Shown piece by piece: positions 20,102 through 33,226 of a stretch of 64,000 nucleotides of DNA (position 1 is the first letter of the stretch; every line of letters begins with the position of its first letter). The position numbers and the translations under genes are program-made. This DNA comes from Nymphaea colorata (Eukaryota > Streptophyta > Magnoliopsida > Nymphaeales > Nymphaeaceae), in NCBI RefSeq assembly GCF_008831285.2, contig NC_045144.1, positions 10,581,672 to 10,645,671 of the forward strand, in the 5' to 3' direction. Under the pieces are notes generated by a model. That model ran no database searches. It was not told where the DNA came from and saw only the letters and a list, made by a program, of their open reading frames with translations.

Positions 20102-22433
20102 CAATTGCAACAAAATTTTGAAAAAACAAATTCTTGTGATAGGACCTTGCTCCGGAGTAGGTCTAAACGTTTTCCTACAATCGATCATATCCCCAAGATC
20201 TCTTGAGGCACCTAAGGCAATCCTAAAGAAGGACAAACTCAACGAAAACCCTACTACAAGAAATGCTAACGAACATGAAGACAAACAACGCAATTAAAAC
20301 AAAATAGACTAAACTGAAAGGAATACCGAAAAACAACCACTAGAAAAAGAGCAATGAAGATGATAATTTGCAGCCGAGTCTTAGGCCAAGAGCCTCAGAA
20401 AAACCGCAAGAACAACAGAGCCACACAGATACAAATATGCAAGAACAAAATGTAATCTCAATAGCTCTAAAGAAATCAAGGAGAATATCGGACTGGGCAA
20501 ACTCAGAAGAGACCTCGGAATGAGTTCCAGTACCCGGGTATTGCAGCAATGCAGAAGGAGGAAGGCAATTCTGAAGAGAACTTCTGCCGGCGTTTCAGAA
20601 CGGCCGTGGTGCCTTTTGTTGCAGACGACGTCTTGCGGATGGCACGACGCGGGCTTCGTCGCGAATGGGGTCACGTCTATAGGTGAGAGGGAGCACTTGA
20701 GTGTGAGAAAGGCGCCAGGGGAAGGTTGCTACTCGCCGATGAGTGTTTGGCCGCCGGTGTAAGGAAACAAGTTCGGTCTAGAGCTGTGATGAAGAGCTCG
20801 GACTGCACCTACGGTTTGGCTGGCTATGGTAGGTTTAGTTCAAGTGGGCTTAGTAAGGCTAGACTAGGTTAGATCACTTGGTTTTAGTTGTCTAGGTCTA
20901 GGTTTAGGTTTAGTAGATACTGATCGGGTTTGGGTAGGCTAAGTAATATCAAGTTGAACTTAGGGTATAATCGAAATTAGGATTAGGGTAGGCAATGGCT
21001 GAGGAAGTCGGTCCGTGGGGGCTACCTTCCCCAAATGTAGGAATGAAAGCAAGGAAACTTCCTAGAATGATGGTGGTCACTGGGTTGGATAAAACAACAC
21101 GTGAGGAAGGAAAAGGCAAAAGTGATGTGGACGGGATTGGGTTTAGGCCAAACGGCTGGCTGGGATCAAAGCTTTCTTAAAATGTAGGTCACCTACTATA
21201 ATGGATCCTCAATTGTAGGGCGAGGTGGCACTGGTGGCCCACCAAATGAAGAAGGGATTGGGCGAGAGGATCTCTAGCCCAAATGAAGGAAATGGATGGC
21301 GCAGAAAGTGGTGCGCCAAATGTGGAAAGGAATCGAGCTAGGTCACCTCGGATTCTTCTTCCTTGGGATGTTGCCACGTGTCTCTGATGGATGGCTGGTG
21401 TTTCAAACCGTCAAGAGAGAGAGCCACTTACCAAATGTGCTGAATTGGCAGCCTTTTGATCCAAATGTGCACCGGCGGCTAGGTTGAAGATACCCTAGGC
21501 GAGCCTCCAACTAAACCGCAAATTTTCCCACTTTGCCCCTCCAACTGTAGCTGTTCTTTTGCTGGTTCAAGGGTAGACTTGCCCTCTGCCAATGCTGACC
21601 GAATGTTCGCCAAAATAGTAGTAGAGGTTGCAGGAAAAGTGGCAGCGTTCGCCGGAATTTCAGAATTCTGGCGAACACCAAGCTTCACCGTTTTGGCTTC
21701 AAATCACACCAAAATTTCGAGTTTTCTTTCTTTTTTCTTTTTTTTACAATGATTCTTCTACTTTTTCTTCACTTTTTTGATGCCCTTTTCAATGTTTTTT
21801 CTCACTGTTTTCTTGCTGTTTTTCGGCAGGAATAACAGGTTCAAACCATGGCTTGAACTTGATATCTTGGATGGATTTTTGCCGGTAGAATCTCCTCAAA
21901 CTCTCAAGCAAAGAGACGTTTACTCTTAGGATCCTTTGTGACTCATAAAAACCAGTTTCAACCATGGAGAGTTGCTGATCAAACTTTAGGGATTTCGCCT
22001 AGGGAGTGAACACCATGTCATTGGCCGAACCCAACTTTAAAACTTCCAACGAAGTTACACCCTTTCACCAAAAGAGAACACGCACTAACCTTTGAGTTTC
22101 TCGAGGAGTGTCGCACGCCACAATCTCCTTTGTTGCCTTAGGTGATAGTAGCCTTCCCTTAGACTAATCTGGCCTCCAACCTCCACTTGTGTTCAATGAA
22201 GGCCGCACCTAGATTGCCGTGAGTTGATTGGGAAAAACGTGGGCTGTTGAAGTCGCAATACGCCGGAGCACACTTTGATCTTCTAGCTACCAATTCCGTT
22301 GGTCGAGTGGTTGAGGAAGAGAACAAGAAACTAAGGAGAGGAAGAAGATTGACCGCCGGTTATGGAGAGACTTGCATGAGGGAAGAAGCCAGCCAAGGCC
22401 GGCACTTGAAGAAGGTGAAGGGGAGGAAGGGGG

Positions 22434-22437
<4 letters not shown>
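20102..22437. other. Intergenic DNA, no supported gene
   Basis: Short frames at 20520-20762, 20995-21180 and 21296-21487 have no recognisable domain. 20580-20760 is distinctly GC-richer. 21840-22430 has the look of a long LTR or other dispersed repeat, but no borders were found. Confidence 0.5.
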
Positions 22438-22483
<46 letters not shown>

Positions 22484-22501
22484 GAGGAGAGAGAGAGAGA
22501 A
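22438..22501. repeat. (GA)n microsatellite
   Basis: About 44 bp of uninterrupted GA followed by a short second GA run. Confidence 0.98.
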
Positions 22502-25500
22502 ACTTGGCAAATGAAATTCAATTCTCTTGATTGCATGCGAAAAACAAAGTACAAAAGGTTTAAATTCTTTCCTAAGTGACTCGGTTCACAGATGGATCGA
22601 ACCGGTTCAGTTCTACTCAAAGCAAATGACTCGACATACAAACCATCTCGGTCCAATCAACATGAAATAAAATGCATAAGCAAATGAACATATCAAATTG
22701 GGCGTAATGCCCCTAACCTATGAAATGAACCCTTACGCTTGGTGAGCGCAAGTTGGGGGACTTGTCTGGGTTGCCGCCCAGACTTCGGGTTTCCACATTG
22801 ACCAGCTCGGCCTACCTAAGTGAAGTAAAGGCTCAGTCGAGTCTCCTATCTAGGCTCGCCTTATGCTGCCTCTCAAGATTTGGATCTTGACCGACACTAG
22901 GGTGGACTAGTCCTAAACCGGAGGTAAGACTTTCAATTTGGGCTTCTGAAGTTGGATCTATTCCGATGTGCTGGTCATCTGCCGATATAATCGGACCTAG
23001 GGCCCTTGCATCTCCGCCCTCACCACTCACTTCTTGTGCACTAAGTCCTGGTTTAGCCTCTTTAACTGCCATAGCACCTTGCTCGACTTGGCTCTCAAGC
23101 CCTTCAGCCCTGGCTCGACTGCTCTCACCACGCTCAAACATTCTGCTCGATGGAGGACTAGGCGTACTCGTATCATCTTGTATGGGGCTTTTGAATTCTT
23201 AAACTATATGGGTCCCTAAAAACAATACTTCAAACTACATTATAATTTGGATTTTTACACCATCATTTTGTGAGGTTTTTAGTAAAATAGCACATGGACA
23301 CAAAAAAATGCTGAGTCTAAGCAAGGAAGAGGACACAAAAACTCCTATAAACTGTGACTTCAAGTGATAATATTCTACACATCACATTGATGTGTAAACC
23401 TTTAAAGGGACACATAGAACAGTAGAAGGGAGGAGGAAAATGCCGAGGTGAAGGTGGCCTGGCTGCAAGAAATTATGGATGCTTAATCATATGGGGCAGA
23501 GTGAGCACAAATTTGGATCTCATGAGATTCAGGGCACTAGAAATTAATAAGGTACTTAAAAACTCCTCTTTTTTGGGTCAAAGCATTAGACAAAACTTGG
23601 AGCACGGTATATGTTATGGGGATGTGTAAATCGAACCTCTACCGTGGTGACACACAGCCCCACCTTGCCCTTTAATGATGAAAATGCAAATCGGGTCTTT
23701 TATTCACCAGGTTTTGTAGAATGTCCACCCTCCCCACCCCCACCCCCTTTTTTTTTTGTTGTGTGGGCGGGTGGGGGGGTGGGGGGGCATACATACACCA
23801 CGAAACAAGGGAGAAAAGTCTTATACAATGGTCCAACAAATCCACCACATGAGGCTCTAGTTTAATGTTGGAAGTGGAAGAGCACACCTCCATCGGCAAT
23901 GAAGGGCCCATTAACACAATCCATCAGATTAACAAAGTGTTGTAGGGCTTGTGAGCAAAGGTCACTAAATAGTAAAAGGTATGTGCACACTTCTTTTGCA
24001 GAGATTCAATGCCCATGCCTCACTTGCACGTCTGTGGTCGTGATAGTGCTATTTGTATAGACGAAGCTGTTGTGCAACATGTATTCAACCTTTTACTCAA
24101 GCAACCAATCCTTTAATGTGGTTCCAACATGAATTCCATGCATACATCCTATTTTGATTTCTATGTAGTTTTGCATGTTAATTACCATATGTTTTTCAGG
24201 GGCATATTGTGAAAATTATTGTGAAATCAGCATGCAGTAGGCATCATAGTACACTGCGTATAGGTCAGTAGGTGGAAATTTCATCTACACACATGACAAA
24301 ATCATTTGTCTTTTTTGCAGCTCCTCAAGCTAAATGATGATATAAAACAAGGTAATGAAAAATGAAACTTTTATTAGTTTGGATTAGTTTTGCTTTATCT
24401 TTTGGTTTTTTAAATTAAACTAGATTTCAGTTTTTTTGTTTAGTCAATATGTAATTGTAATAATTGGTGTTGGTAGATTTTACTGAAGTTGGATTTGGAT
24501 TTGAATTTTGAGTAAACAAAAATACCAATAGATGGGATTTATATACATTCTGATCAATGCAATGCACTAAATCTTTTCATTCGTTGTTTTACTTCTATTA
24601 TACAATTTAAAACTTCCTCTATGCAAGGCACAACTTCAACTTGATTACATAAAAAGAAATTGCAAATATCAGGTATATGTGGGCATTTAAATCTTGTTGT
24701 CAATGTTTTTACATCTGTGCATTATCATGTTCACAAATGTATAGTCCCAGATCTTTTATTAAATAACTTATCGTGTTCTTCTTTGGATGTAAAACCCTTG
24801 TTTGTCTATTTTTCTTTCTCTTCCTCAAATACTTCAAATTAATAATTGTCAATAGGACATCATATTAGGGTGTTATGTGAATAAAATAACAAAATTTACA
24901 TGGTTTGTGGCAAACCATTTTGTAATTAATTATTTGCAAATAATAATAGACAAGTTTTTGTTAAATACTTGGAAATCTGTGACTGATCAATGGAATGTTA
25001 GTGATAAACATCACTTTTGTGCAGCTTGGTCATTTGAGAAAGAGATAAGACTAAGCGTCCATATTTGGAGAACTTATCAACTATGGAATAGATCACCATC
25101 TTAATTTTTTTTCTTTTGAAAGGCCTCCATGTTTATGTGCTTTCTTCGAAACAAGTTGGAGGCGTTTGTTGCATTGACTTGAACAGTATGAATTTCCAAA
25201 ATCTTTAATTTCTCACTTTAACTTGGGCTAGTTGACACCATATCCATGTAGTTCATGTGCTAGGCTTTTGTAATATAAAATCTTATATTGAACTTGCGGT
25301 TAGGAAGCCTACCTTGAATTATCCTTGATTTACTATTTTAACCACTGAATTTGGAATCTTTGATGTTGTTGTTTGATTTAATTCCATAATTGGTGTTCAA
25401 CATCAAGAGAATCATCATTGTGCTTCTTTTTCTATTTATGATTGTTGTAGTGAAAAAGGCGGCGAGCTGATATCTTGTTTAGTCTTTCATTTATTCAATT

Positions 25501-26613
25501 TCTTCCATTGGTTAGAACTTCTTTCTAGCTAATCACTTTCCTTTTGTCTATTTTCTCTTACATAGGGCACAACATGTTGTAATTCTAATATGCAATAATA
25601 TCATTTTGATTTTGTTTGAGACTAATTCGAGAATCTGGAGGTGCTGAACTGCCCTCATGGAGGAACCTGGTGGTTTAATATTTGATGTGCAACTGCCTTA
25701 AGAACCACATGAGCTTCTTATCAAGGAGGTCTAGGTTTGATTCACAATTCTTCCATGACGGCCAAAAATTTGTTTATTCTCTCCTGCTTTAAGATGTGAT
25801 GCCAAGCAACAAGTGATGACAACTGAGGGGATAATCCAGGTTCCAAGCAAAAAGAGTTAACATCTATTAATGGGCTTGAAAATGAAGGTGCAAAATAGAC
25901 ATCAAGTTCTCAATATTCAAAAGGTAGGTAAACGGTGAAATAATTAATGACTTTGATGACATCCCATAAGGGCTTCAGAGAAATATTATGGACAGTAATT
26001 GTGCTGCACGGAATACTTTTTGAGTTCAAATGAAGTACTATGGGGGAGTTCTTGCACCATCCAATTGGCAAAGTTTAGGTAATCAAGAAAAAATTTCTTT
26101 GTATTTTCTATTTATGTTTTATAGGATGCCCTAAGTAAGAGAAAGAAGAATCAACTGTTCACTTTCTGTACTAATTTTATAATATATTGAAATTATATTA
26201 TGCATAATGGTTTTGGATCAAGTTTGAGTGTGTGCATTGTTCAACAATCATTTAACTATTTCAACATTCAATTGAACTTGTCAAAAGATTTTAACAAAAT
26301 CTGGTTTTGTCATCCAAATAAAAAACCAGGTTTTAAAAGTAGAAACCTAATTTTCTTGTTGTCATCCAAACAGGAAAACCATGTTTTAAAACCTATTTTA
26401 GAAAACCATGTTTCTAGTTTCCTCATAACTATGAGGTGTCATCCAAATGCCTCATTAGATAGTGTTAGGATGACACTCCAAAAAAGTTTTTTGGAGGTAT
26501 GACAACTTTTTACCTCCCAAGCTGGTTTTTTTGGATTGTGTGGATAACAAAATCAGGTTTGAAAACCTAGCTTTCAAATGAGATTGAATAACCGAACCCC
26601 CAGCAACCACCAA
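22502..26613. other. Intergenic DNA, no supported gene
   Basis: No coding domain recognised. 22700-23200 is GC-richer. A C-rich/G-rich pair of tracts flanking a T run lies at 23715-23790. 24300-26200 is AT-rich. 26280-26460 holds repeated CATCCAAA...AACCAGGTTTT/AAACCATGTTTT segments resembling MITE debris. Confidence 0.5.
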
Positions 26614-26670
26614 CCCCCCCCCCCCCCCCCCCCCCCCAACAACAACACAACACACACACACACATACACC
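26614..26670. repeat. Poly-C tract (about 24 C) followed by AAC/CA repeats
   Basis: Uninterrupted C from 26614 to 26637, then (AAC)n and (CA)n. The minus-strand frames across it (poly-Gly) are artefacts. Exact length may be affected by sequencing error. Confidence 0.9.
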
Positions 26671-26837
26671 TCAATAAACCCAAACATGGTTATTTAAGAA
26701 AAAAATGATTTTAGGTACCAAACACAAACTTTTTTTTAATTTGATAAAATCAATTTTTTGGAAACATAAAGATGTCGTCCAAAAATGCCCTTTGGCCAAT
26801 TAAATGTTTTGACATTTTAAACCATAGATGTTTAAAA

Positions 26838-27065
26838 GTCTGTTTGGATAGGTGGAAAGGGAGGGACATGAATGAATAGAAAAGAAAGGAAAGGAAATGG
26901 AAGAGAAGGGAATGGGTAGGGAAAGAAAAGGAAATGAATGATTATGAAAGCCTGTTTGGATAGAAAGGAAAGGAAAGGAAATGGAAGAGAAGGGAATGGG
27001 TAGGGAAAGAAGAGGAAATGAATGATTATGAAAGCCTGTTTGGATAGAAAGGAAAGGAAAGGAAC
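26838..27065. repeat. Purine-rich tandem repeat, 84-bp period
   Basis: Three starts of the CTGTTTGGATAG motif at about 26840, 26952 and 27036. The second and third units are 84 bp apart; the first is longer. Units are GAAAGGAAAGGAAATGG-rich. The same motif recurs at 27728-27900 and in 35932-36115 and 36869-38027, so this is a local copy of a dispersed family. Confidence 0.85.
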
Positions 27066-27727
27066 AAGGCATTAAAACCATGTTTGTTTAAATTATATAA
27101 ACCATGAAGTTTTGACTATTAAGCAGTTCAAGCTAAGTATATGCTATGCATCATGAAGCAAAATTGTCATAGTTGTGTTTTTAAAAAGATATAGCAATGT
27201 AAGGAAACATGTATAAATTATAGCACAAGATACCCAACATCTATGAATTAACCATGAAATAGATTTAATTTTTTTAAAAAAATAAAATATAGTTAAAATT
27301 AAAATTAAACATTTTACAATATTCATATAAATTAGTTTAACAATGTCATGTACCACTCTTGGATTATCCACTGAACTAAATTGGCATACTCATGGAGATT
27401 TTGAAAAGCATGTGTAAAACATTCATTGTTTTAAAGAAAGTTAAATATGTTCAATTGTAAACAACTAAAAAAAAAACGATTGAGACCACAGAGCCGAAGT
27501 TAAGGCAACCTAATAGTTGCTACCTCATTCTCATGTCATATTTGGCAGCTTGCTAGCCTGCAGGCCTCAACAAACAGTGCAGAGCTATTTCTGTGAACCC
27601 ATCTCACTACTGCGACTTCTTGCACCAAAGAAAAGCACTATATGTTGCATAGAGAACAGAAAAAATGTGCAAACGGGTAAGGAGAACATACAATCTTTCC
27701 TTTCCTTCCTAATTTCTCCATTTTTAC
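27066..27727. other. Intergenic AT-rich DNA, nothing recognised
   Basis: No gene, RNA or clear repeat border seen. Confidence 0.5.
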
Positions 27728-27900
27728 AGCCTGTTTGGTAGAGAAGAAAGGGAAGAAAAAGAAAGGAAGGTTATATGAAGATGTTTGGATGAGGGAAAGT
27801 GAGAAGGAAAAAGGAAGGAAGACAAAAAAAATTTGTTTGGATAGGGAGGAAGGGAAAGGAAGAAAAGAGAAGGGAAAAGAAATTGTGTTTATTTAGAATC
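27728..27900. repeat. MITE-like purine-rich repeat
   Basis: Three GTTTGG(A)TA-type motifs, each followed by AAGGGAAGAAAAGAAAGG-like sequence; same family as 26838-27065. No target duplication could be defined. Confidence 0.5.
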
Positions 27901-28318
27901 CCCCTCAAATTGGAGAGATTCAGAAGGAAAGTGGAGGAAGCATCCCCAAATGACCCATCTTCCCCTTCACATCTGTTCGTGCATGACTTCTCGTCACCTC
28001 ATCGCCTTCTCATTGTCTCATCACCTTATCATAGGAAAGCAAGTCTTTCGCTTATCCATGTTCTAGTGCACTGTAGAGCTTGAGTAGGTATGGTTTCTTT
28101 CTCTCTCTCTTACATGATGCTCATTTATATTGAGAAAAAGATCAATGTCATGGTGTGACGATTCATATGGTCGAGCACTCTTGGAGGGGACAAGAGGCAT
28201 GACGCCAGATGGGCGGTCTATCCATCCCAGTTATAAGGTTAAGCAATGCAATGCAATGCATTTGCTTAAGTGGTGGTTTGCTATTTTTTGTCTCTAATGA
28301 GATCTAGGCTATTATACT

Positions 28319-28774
28319 TGTAACAACCCGACCCACTCCCGAGCTCGGGCTCCTGGTTCGGTGGAACCCAACCTGCCCCCTAGTATAGTTTTGGCTCTAG
28401 CCTCAAAAAGACTAGGAACCAGGACAATTATATCATCAATGACCCACTTTATAAACCCTTAAAGATTCCTCACAATCTTTAATATAAGACTAAACATTTG
28501 GGGCATTACAATCCACTCCCTTAAGGCACACGCATCCGCGTGTGTGGAACCCTAGGTCCGAGTGTTGAACCAGCTTTGATACCACTCTAAGAACCCGACC
28601 CACTCCCAAACTTGGGCCTCTGGTTCAACGGATCTCAACCCACCCCTTAATAGTTTTGGCTCCAACCTTAAAAGGCTAGGAACCATGACAATCACCTCAT
28701 TAATGACCCCCTTTATAAACCCTTGAAAATTCTTCATAATGTTCAATACGGGACTAAACATTTGGGGTGTTACA
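28319..28774 (-). mobile_element. TRIM-type miniature LTR retroelement, 456 bp
   Basis: Two direct repeats, 28319-28510 (192 bp) and 28586-28774 (189 bp), similar but clearly diverged, enclose only about 75 bp. On the minus strand the right copy is followed by TGGTATCAAAGC (28584-28573), a near-match to the Met-tRNA primer site, and the left copy is preceded by AAGGGAGTGG, a plausible polypurine tract. LTR starts are TGTAACACCCC and TGTAATGCCCC, ends GTTACA and CTTAGA. Flanks ATACT and ATATT are an imperfect 5-bp target duplication. Direct repeats with a primer site, a purine tract and no coding capacity define a TRIM; it depends on another element's enzymes. Confidence 0.85.
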
Positions 28775-29018
28775 ATATTCATCAATAAGCACCAGTTATA
28801 GGCTAATGGCGCAAAAGTACCAACTAGTTTACTAGGCCAAAATTTGAATCTCTGGTGCTCATGAATTCTTGCTTTTCATTATTTCTTGGACAAGGATGAT
28901 TCCGTATTCAAAATAACGTGAATGTCCAATGGATGGCATCCTCCAACAGTTTTTTTGTCACAAAAGTATATGGTCCTCCTACCAGAATGTACCTCAAACG
29001 TTTTTGGGTATTCACTAC

Positions 29019-29320
29019 CTAGCATGTGCCCACTATGCCATCTAGTGAAATAGGACACGACTCACCTATTTTGGGAGTGCAAGATTATGCAGGAACTCTT
29101 CTCCACCACAAAGCACACTCCTCTTGTGTCTGCAAGAAGGAAATCTCTCATCACAGATATAATTTGTGGACCTACCGAAACACATTCATTCAAGAAGGGC
29201 TGTAAACTTTGGCGATGTTGGCTGCCTACCACTTGGCAAGCATTATGGTTGACAAGAAACAATGTTGTTTTTAGAGGGCAACTTAAACATCAACAAACTC
29301 ACTCTTGGTATCATGTTTGA
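29019..29320 (+). pseudogene. LINE (L1-type) ORF2 C-terminal fragment
   Basis: The frame reads LPSMCPLCHLVK, a stop, then DTTHLFWECKIMQELF, and later WLPTTWQALWLTRNNVVF. CPLC...ThlFweC and Wx2W...RN are the pattern of the zinc-binding domain that ends plant L1 reverse transcriptases (zf-RVT). The in-frame TAG is at about 29052. A pyrimidine-rich tail with (CT)n follows to 29536, like a LINE 3' UTR. The reverse transcriptase itself is not recognised upstream, so this is a 5'-truncated insertion. Confidence 0.75.
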
Positions 29321-29502
29321 TGTCTATGTGACTGGTGGTTTTTAGGCTCCTGGGCTACTATCTGATAGGTCAAGTTTGTGGAGTTCTGAGTCAAGTGGCC
29401 CTTCAATTTCTTTTCTATTTCTTTGGTTTAGTTTCTCGGTGGTGTACTACTCTTGTATCAATGTCAACCTCTTGTTAGTTTTTCGTATAATGTTGAAATG
29501 TC

Positions 29503-29505
<3 letters not shown>

Positions 29506-29536
<31 letters not shown>
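29506..29536. repeat. (CT)n microsatellite
   Basis: About 31 bp of TC/CT. Confidence 0.98.
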
Positions 29537-29540
<4 letters not shown>

Positions 29541-29978
29541 TGGTCAAATGGGAGGAGCTGATGGTCGTTCAATGTCGTCTTCTGTTGTATTGAAGGGTGG
29601 TGGCGAAGTCACCCAAGTCAATCCTGATGGTGCTTTGCGTCATTTGGGCCTTTATCACCAAAGCAGGGAGTCTTGATGGTGCTCGCTCAAATCAGACATG
29701 ATCCGATTGAATTCTTCATGCTTGTGTTTGCTCCATTGTTGTTATGTTTGGGTTTCTTTGCTGAACATGCAGGTGATGAATCTGGTCTTTCAAAGAAACA
29801 ACACAAAACCACGAGGTAGATGATTTTCTGCTTCCTCCAGCCTACTAGACAATTTGTGCATAAATAATCAAATTTTTCTACTTCCTTCCATTGCAACAAA
29901 TAGCAATGAGGTAGACGATTTGCTTTTCCTTTGTTGATGATTTTTGTTTGTTTGTCTACATTAATCTCATTCTTCAAG

Positions 29979-30055
29979 GTGTTAGGTGTCTTCTAAGAAC
30001 TTGCCTCATGCTTCAGAGTGTTAGGAATCTTCTAAGAACTTGCCTCATGCTTCAT
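29979..30055. repeat. Tandem duplication, period about 40 bp
   Basis: Two copies containing TCTTCTAAGAACTTGCCTCA, with small differences near the start. Confidence 0.85.
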
Positions 30056-30373
30056 GATTTATGCATTATTTTGAGCATTTTTGAGATTTGACTCTTTTAG
30101 CCCACGTGTAGCCTTTATCCCATTTCGGGAATCTGGGTCTCGATAATAGCTCTTGCTATTATCGTTCATCTTTTATTCTAAATGGCAGGTTTCTGCATTC
30201 AAATGTTTTTTGTTTTACTTTCCAATGGAATAAAGCTTTTGCAGTGAAGATTACCTAAGCCAATGTTTTTGTTCTGCCACTTTGGATGACAATGGAAAGA
30301 TTCTCAAACCATGCCTTTTTTGTTACTATAATTGAATTTGTATAAATATGGTGGGAGCAAACTATAGCATGCC

Positions 30374-33221
30374 TGTTTGCATCCCAAAATATTTATTTTG
30401 GTTTTTGGAGTGCTCCAGAAAAATGAGGTTTTGTATTAAAAATGAGAGAGAAAGGGGCTCACCCATCGGTACAAGGATCAACCATTCTCGGCGCCTTTAC
30501 CGGAGGTAATCAATCTAAGGGCTATGTTTATTATTGATGCATTTTATTTTAACTTAAACATCTTTTTCATTCTATATGCAGTGTAAAAAAAAATATTGAA
30601 AGTTTGATGTTTCAAACTTTTGAAAAGATTCTTGAAGAATTACTTGAGAATGTGAAATATTTTTAGGGAAAACTAAAATTGAAAAAACTTTATAAATATC
30701 ATTTGGAAAGTTTGAGAAATCATTTTGAAGTCATTTTAGTGTTCTCTTAAGACTTTAAGTAGGTTTGAGATTTTGCTCTAATTCGGTTACTACCTAGTTA
30801 GAGCTTCATCTCATCTTGCTTAAATTCTTTTGGAAAGGTGTTTGTGATCATCAGTGATATTAAGTGAGTATAAATGCATGAATACATTGATCCTATATGA
30901 TTCATTCCTATCACACCATTCATCTAAAGCAATCCTACCATCACATACATCTACGATTTTTGTTTTGATAACTATCATAAATAAGAAGGAAAAAGTTTTG
31001 AAAATAGATTGGGGTTGTAAACCATCAGTATAGATCCAATATTGGGTCATTGCTTGATTTTTTGTCTTGATGAAGTCGGCAAATGAAAAGATCTTGAGAG
31101 AAAAATGTTCAAAAGAATGAAAATGATGAAGGACTTGATTATGAGAGATATATAAAGAAAGAGAGAGAAAGAGATCTTGAAAATCAAAGATTTAAAAGAA
31201 AGAGATACATATTTATATACATATATACATATGGATAAGTATATGAAAGCTTGTGAAAATGAGGTTTAAGTCAAATAAAGAAGTGAAGATCATTTTAGAA
31301 AGAGAGAGAGAGAGATTTAAAAATGGAATACACGTGTATATATTCATATATACGTATACGAGAGTTTGTAAAAGTATGTTAAATCATAAAGAGAGAATGA
31401 CAAAAAAAGATATTCATGTGCACGTATGCATATATAACATGTATATACACATATGTCTTCATAAGTATTAAAATCAAGAAATGACTTGAAAATAGCCGAC
31501 TTCAATTTTTGATATAGGTCAGAGGGGAACTTGGGCTCATGCAAGAACCTAAGTTAAGTCTCCAAGGCCGCATTAGAAAGGGTATTTGGTTTTGAAAATC
31601 TTTGAAAAAATATAATTTTAAATATTTTTGTGTGTGAATAAAAACCACAACTATTACAAAAAAAATGATTTCTCCCACTATTTGGTGTGGATGAAAATAA
31701 AAAAAGCATGAAATGGAGAGCAACATAGGAAAGCACTCATTGAGGTCTCTAATCAGGTGATTAAGAAATAAGCTAAGCGTGAAAATGATATGAAGATGCA
31801 CTTTAACATGTACAAATTCGTGGAGGGCTTTTCCAGGTTGGACAAGTCCCAACCTCAAAAATGAACACAAGAATGAAGAAATTTCAATCCCAAGCACTCA
31901 TTCTTACCGTGCATTTGCTCATCAATTAAAAAACATTAAAACATCATGCATGAGCATCATTCAAGCATGAATGATGAATGAAGACAATATAGCAAGCATA
32001 TTTTGGAAATAAATAAAGAAATGAAATTTATTTCACCTTGCTTATACTCTCGGTGCACTCAAGATATGGCTCTTGATTCTAGATAGAAAATTATTTGAGC
32101 TCTCTTGCATGGTCATGGGGAGGTGACAAGATGAAATCAAAATAGATGAAAATAAGAGGATGACTACATACCTCGCATATGAATAATATTATAAATGAGC
32201 ATTCTCTCTTGAATGATCTTGGAGTCACCTAAGGTGAAGCTCCAAGATGAGGAACCACCAAGAGATCTCTTTGTGCTCCTTTGAGGAGTTTGAACTTGAA
32301 GAATATTTGCTCACCATGTTGGAGAAGAAGAAAGAAATGAAAAGAGAGAGCTAAGGAAAATAAAAAATTTCAAGTGAGGAAGCGTGAGAGTTCCTCCATA
32401 GTTAGTTCATACCCAAGTGAGAAGATTGTGAATGTATTTATAGGGAGTTTTGGAGCCAAAACTCAAAATTTGTATTTTTTGAATTTCACAATATTTTCGT
32501 CCGAATTTCAAAGAATTTTGAATTATTTTTATTTTTTTTCTAAAAAATAGGTTTTGACTAAAAGGGATTGGCTATTAGCCCTACAAACACCCTTTTGAGG
32601 TGTGGGCAGGGCTATTGCTCACCCAAAGAAACCAAAACCGCCTCCAAGAGGGGGGTTTTTCAAGAAAAGGAGGGGCATGCACTGTTGCAGGCCCCAGCCG
32701 GACACTGGGAAAACACGCGGCAGCGTCGCAGGCGATCACGTAACGTGATCGTCCTACACGATCATAGAACGTGATCTCCCTGTGTGATCGTGTAACCTGC
32801 GTCATCCCGTAACGCGATCGCCCAACGTGATTGCAAAACGCGACCGCGCAAGCGCACGGCGCGGAAAACTCCTTTTTTTTGAAATAAAGTTTCTTTTTCA
32901 AGTAAAAGCATAAAAATCTATTTTTTGTTTATTAAAAAAAGTACATATAATTGTTTTTTTTTTGTTATAAAGGGTGGTTGGCTTCGTTTTAAGCTTCAAA
33001 ACATATTTTGGTGCGAGGACGAAGCATAAAACAAGGAAGAGGTCTCTGCACACGCGCACGATGCTTATAGCACCAGACTTTGTCATTTTTGAACTTGATT
33101 TTGGATTTTGAGTTTGAAATGCTAGATTTGGATCTAAACTTACGTTTAGAAATTCATTTTGGATGACAGTCGCAAAATAAAATAATGGTCTTTTTTTTTT
33201 GAAAAATTTGGGGTGATAACA
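30374..33221 (-). mobile_element. Ty3/gypsy solo LTR, 2848 bp
   Basis: The plus strand runs TGTTTGCATCCC...GGGGTGATAACA and is flanked by ATGCC at 30369-30373 and 33222-33226, an exact 5-bp target duplication. It is the same family as the LTRs at 47938-50789 and 62187 onward: shared TTTTGGTTTTTGGAGTGCTC near one end, a shared dispersed set of ATATAT/ACGTATG-rich tracts, and a shared AATTTGGGGTGA end. There is no internal region. ORFs inside it are not genes. Confidence 0.93.
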
Positions 33222-33226
33222 ATGCC

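Noticed and set aside
19329-20293. Frames of 87-162 codons rich in Lys/Glu/Gly or Ser/Arg
   Set aside because: Produced by the inverted arms and tandem repeats of the hAT element, which has exact borders and no transposase.
22247-22579. 110-codon frame with an Arg-Glu run
   Set aside because: The run is the GA microsatellite and the flanks show no domain.
25620-25760. Possible SINE with tRNA-like A and B boxes
   Set aside because: A GTTTGATTC-like B box is visible, but no convincing A box at the right spacing, no tail and no target duplication.
26455-26661. Poly-glycine frame on the minus strand
   Set aside because: Reads through a 24-base C tract; simple repeat, not a gene.
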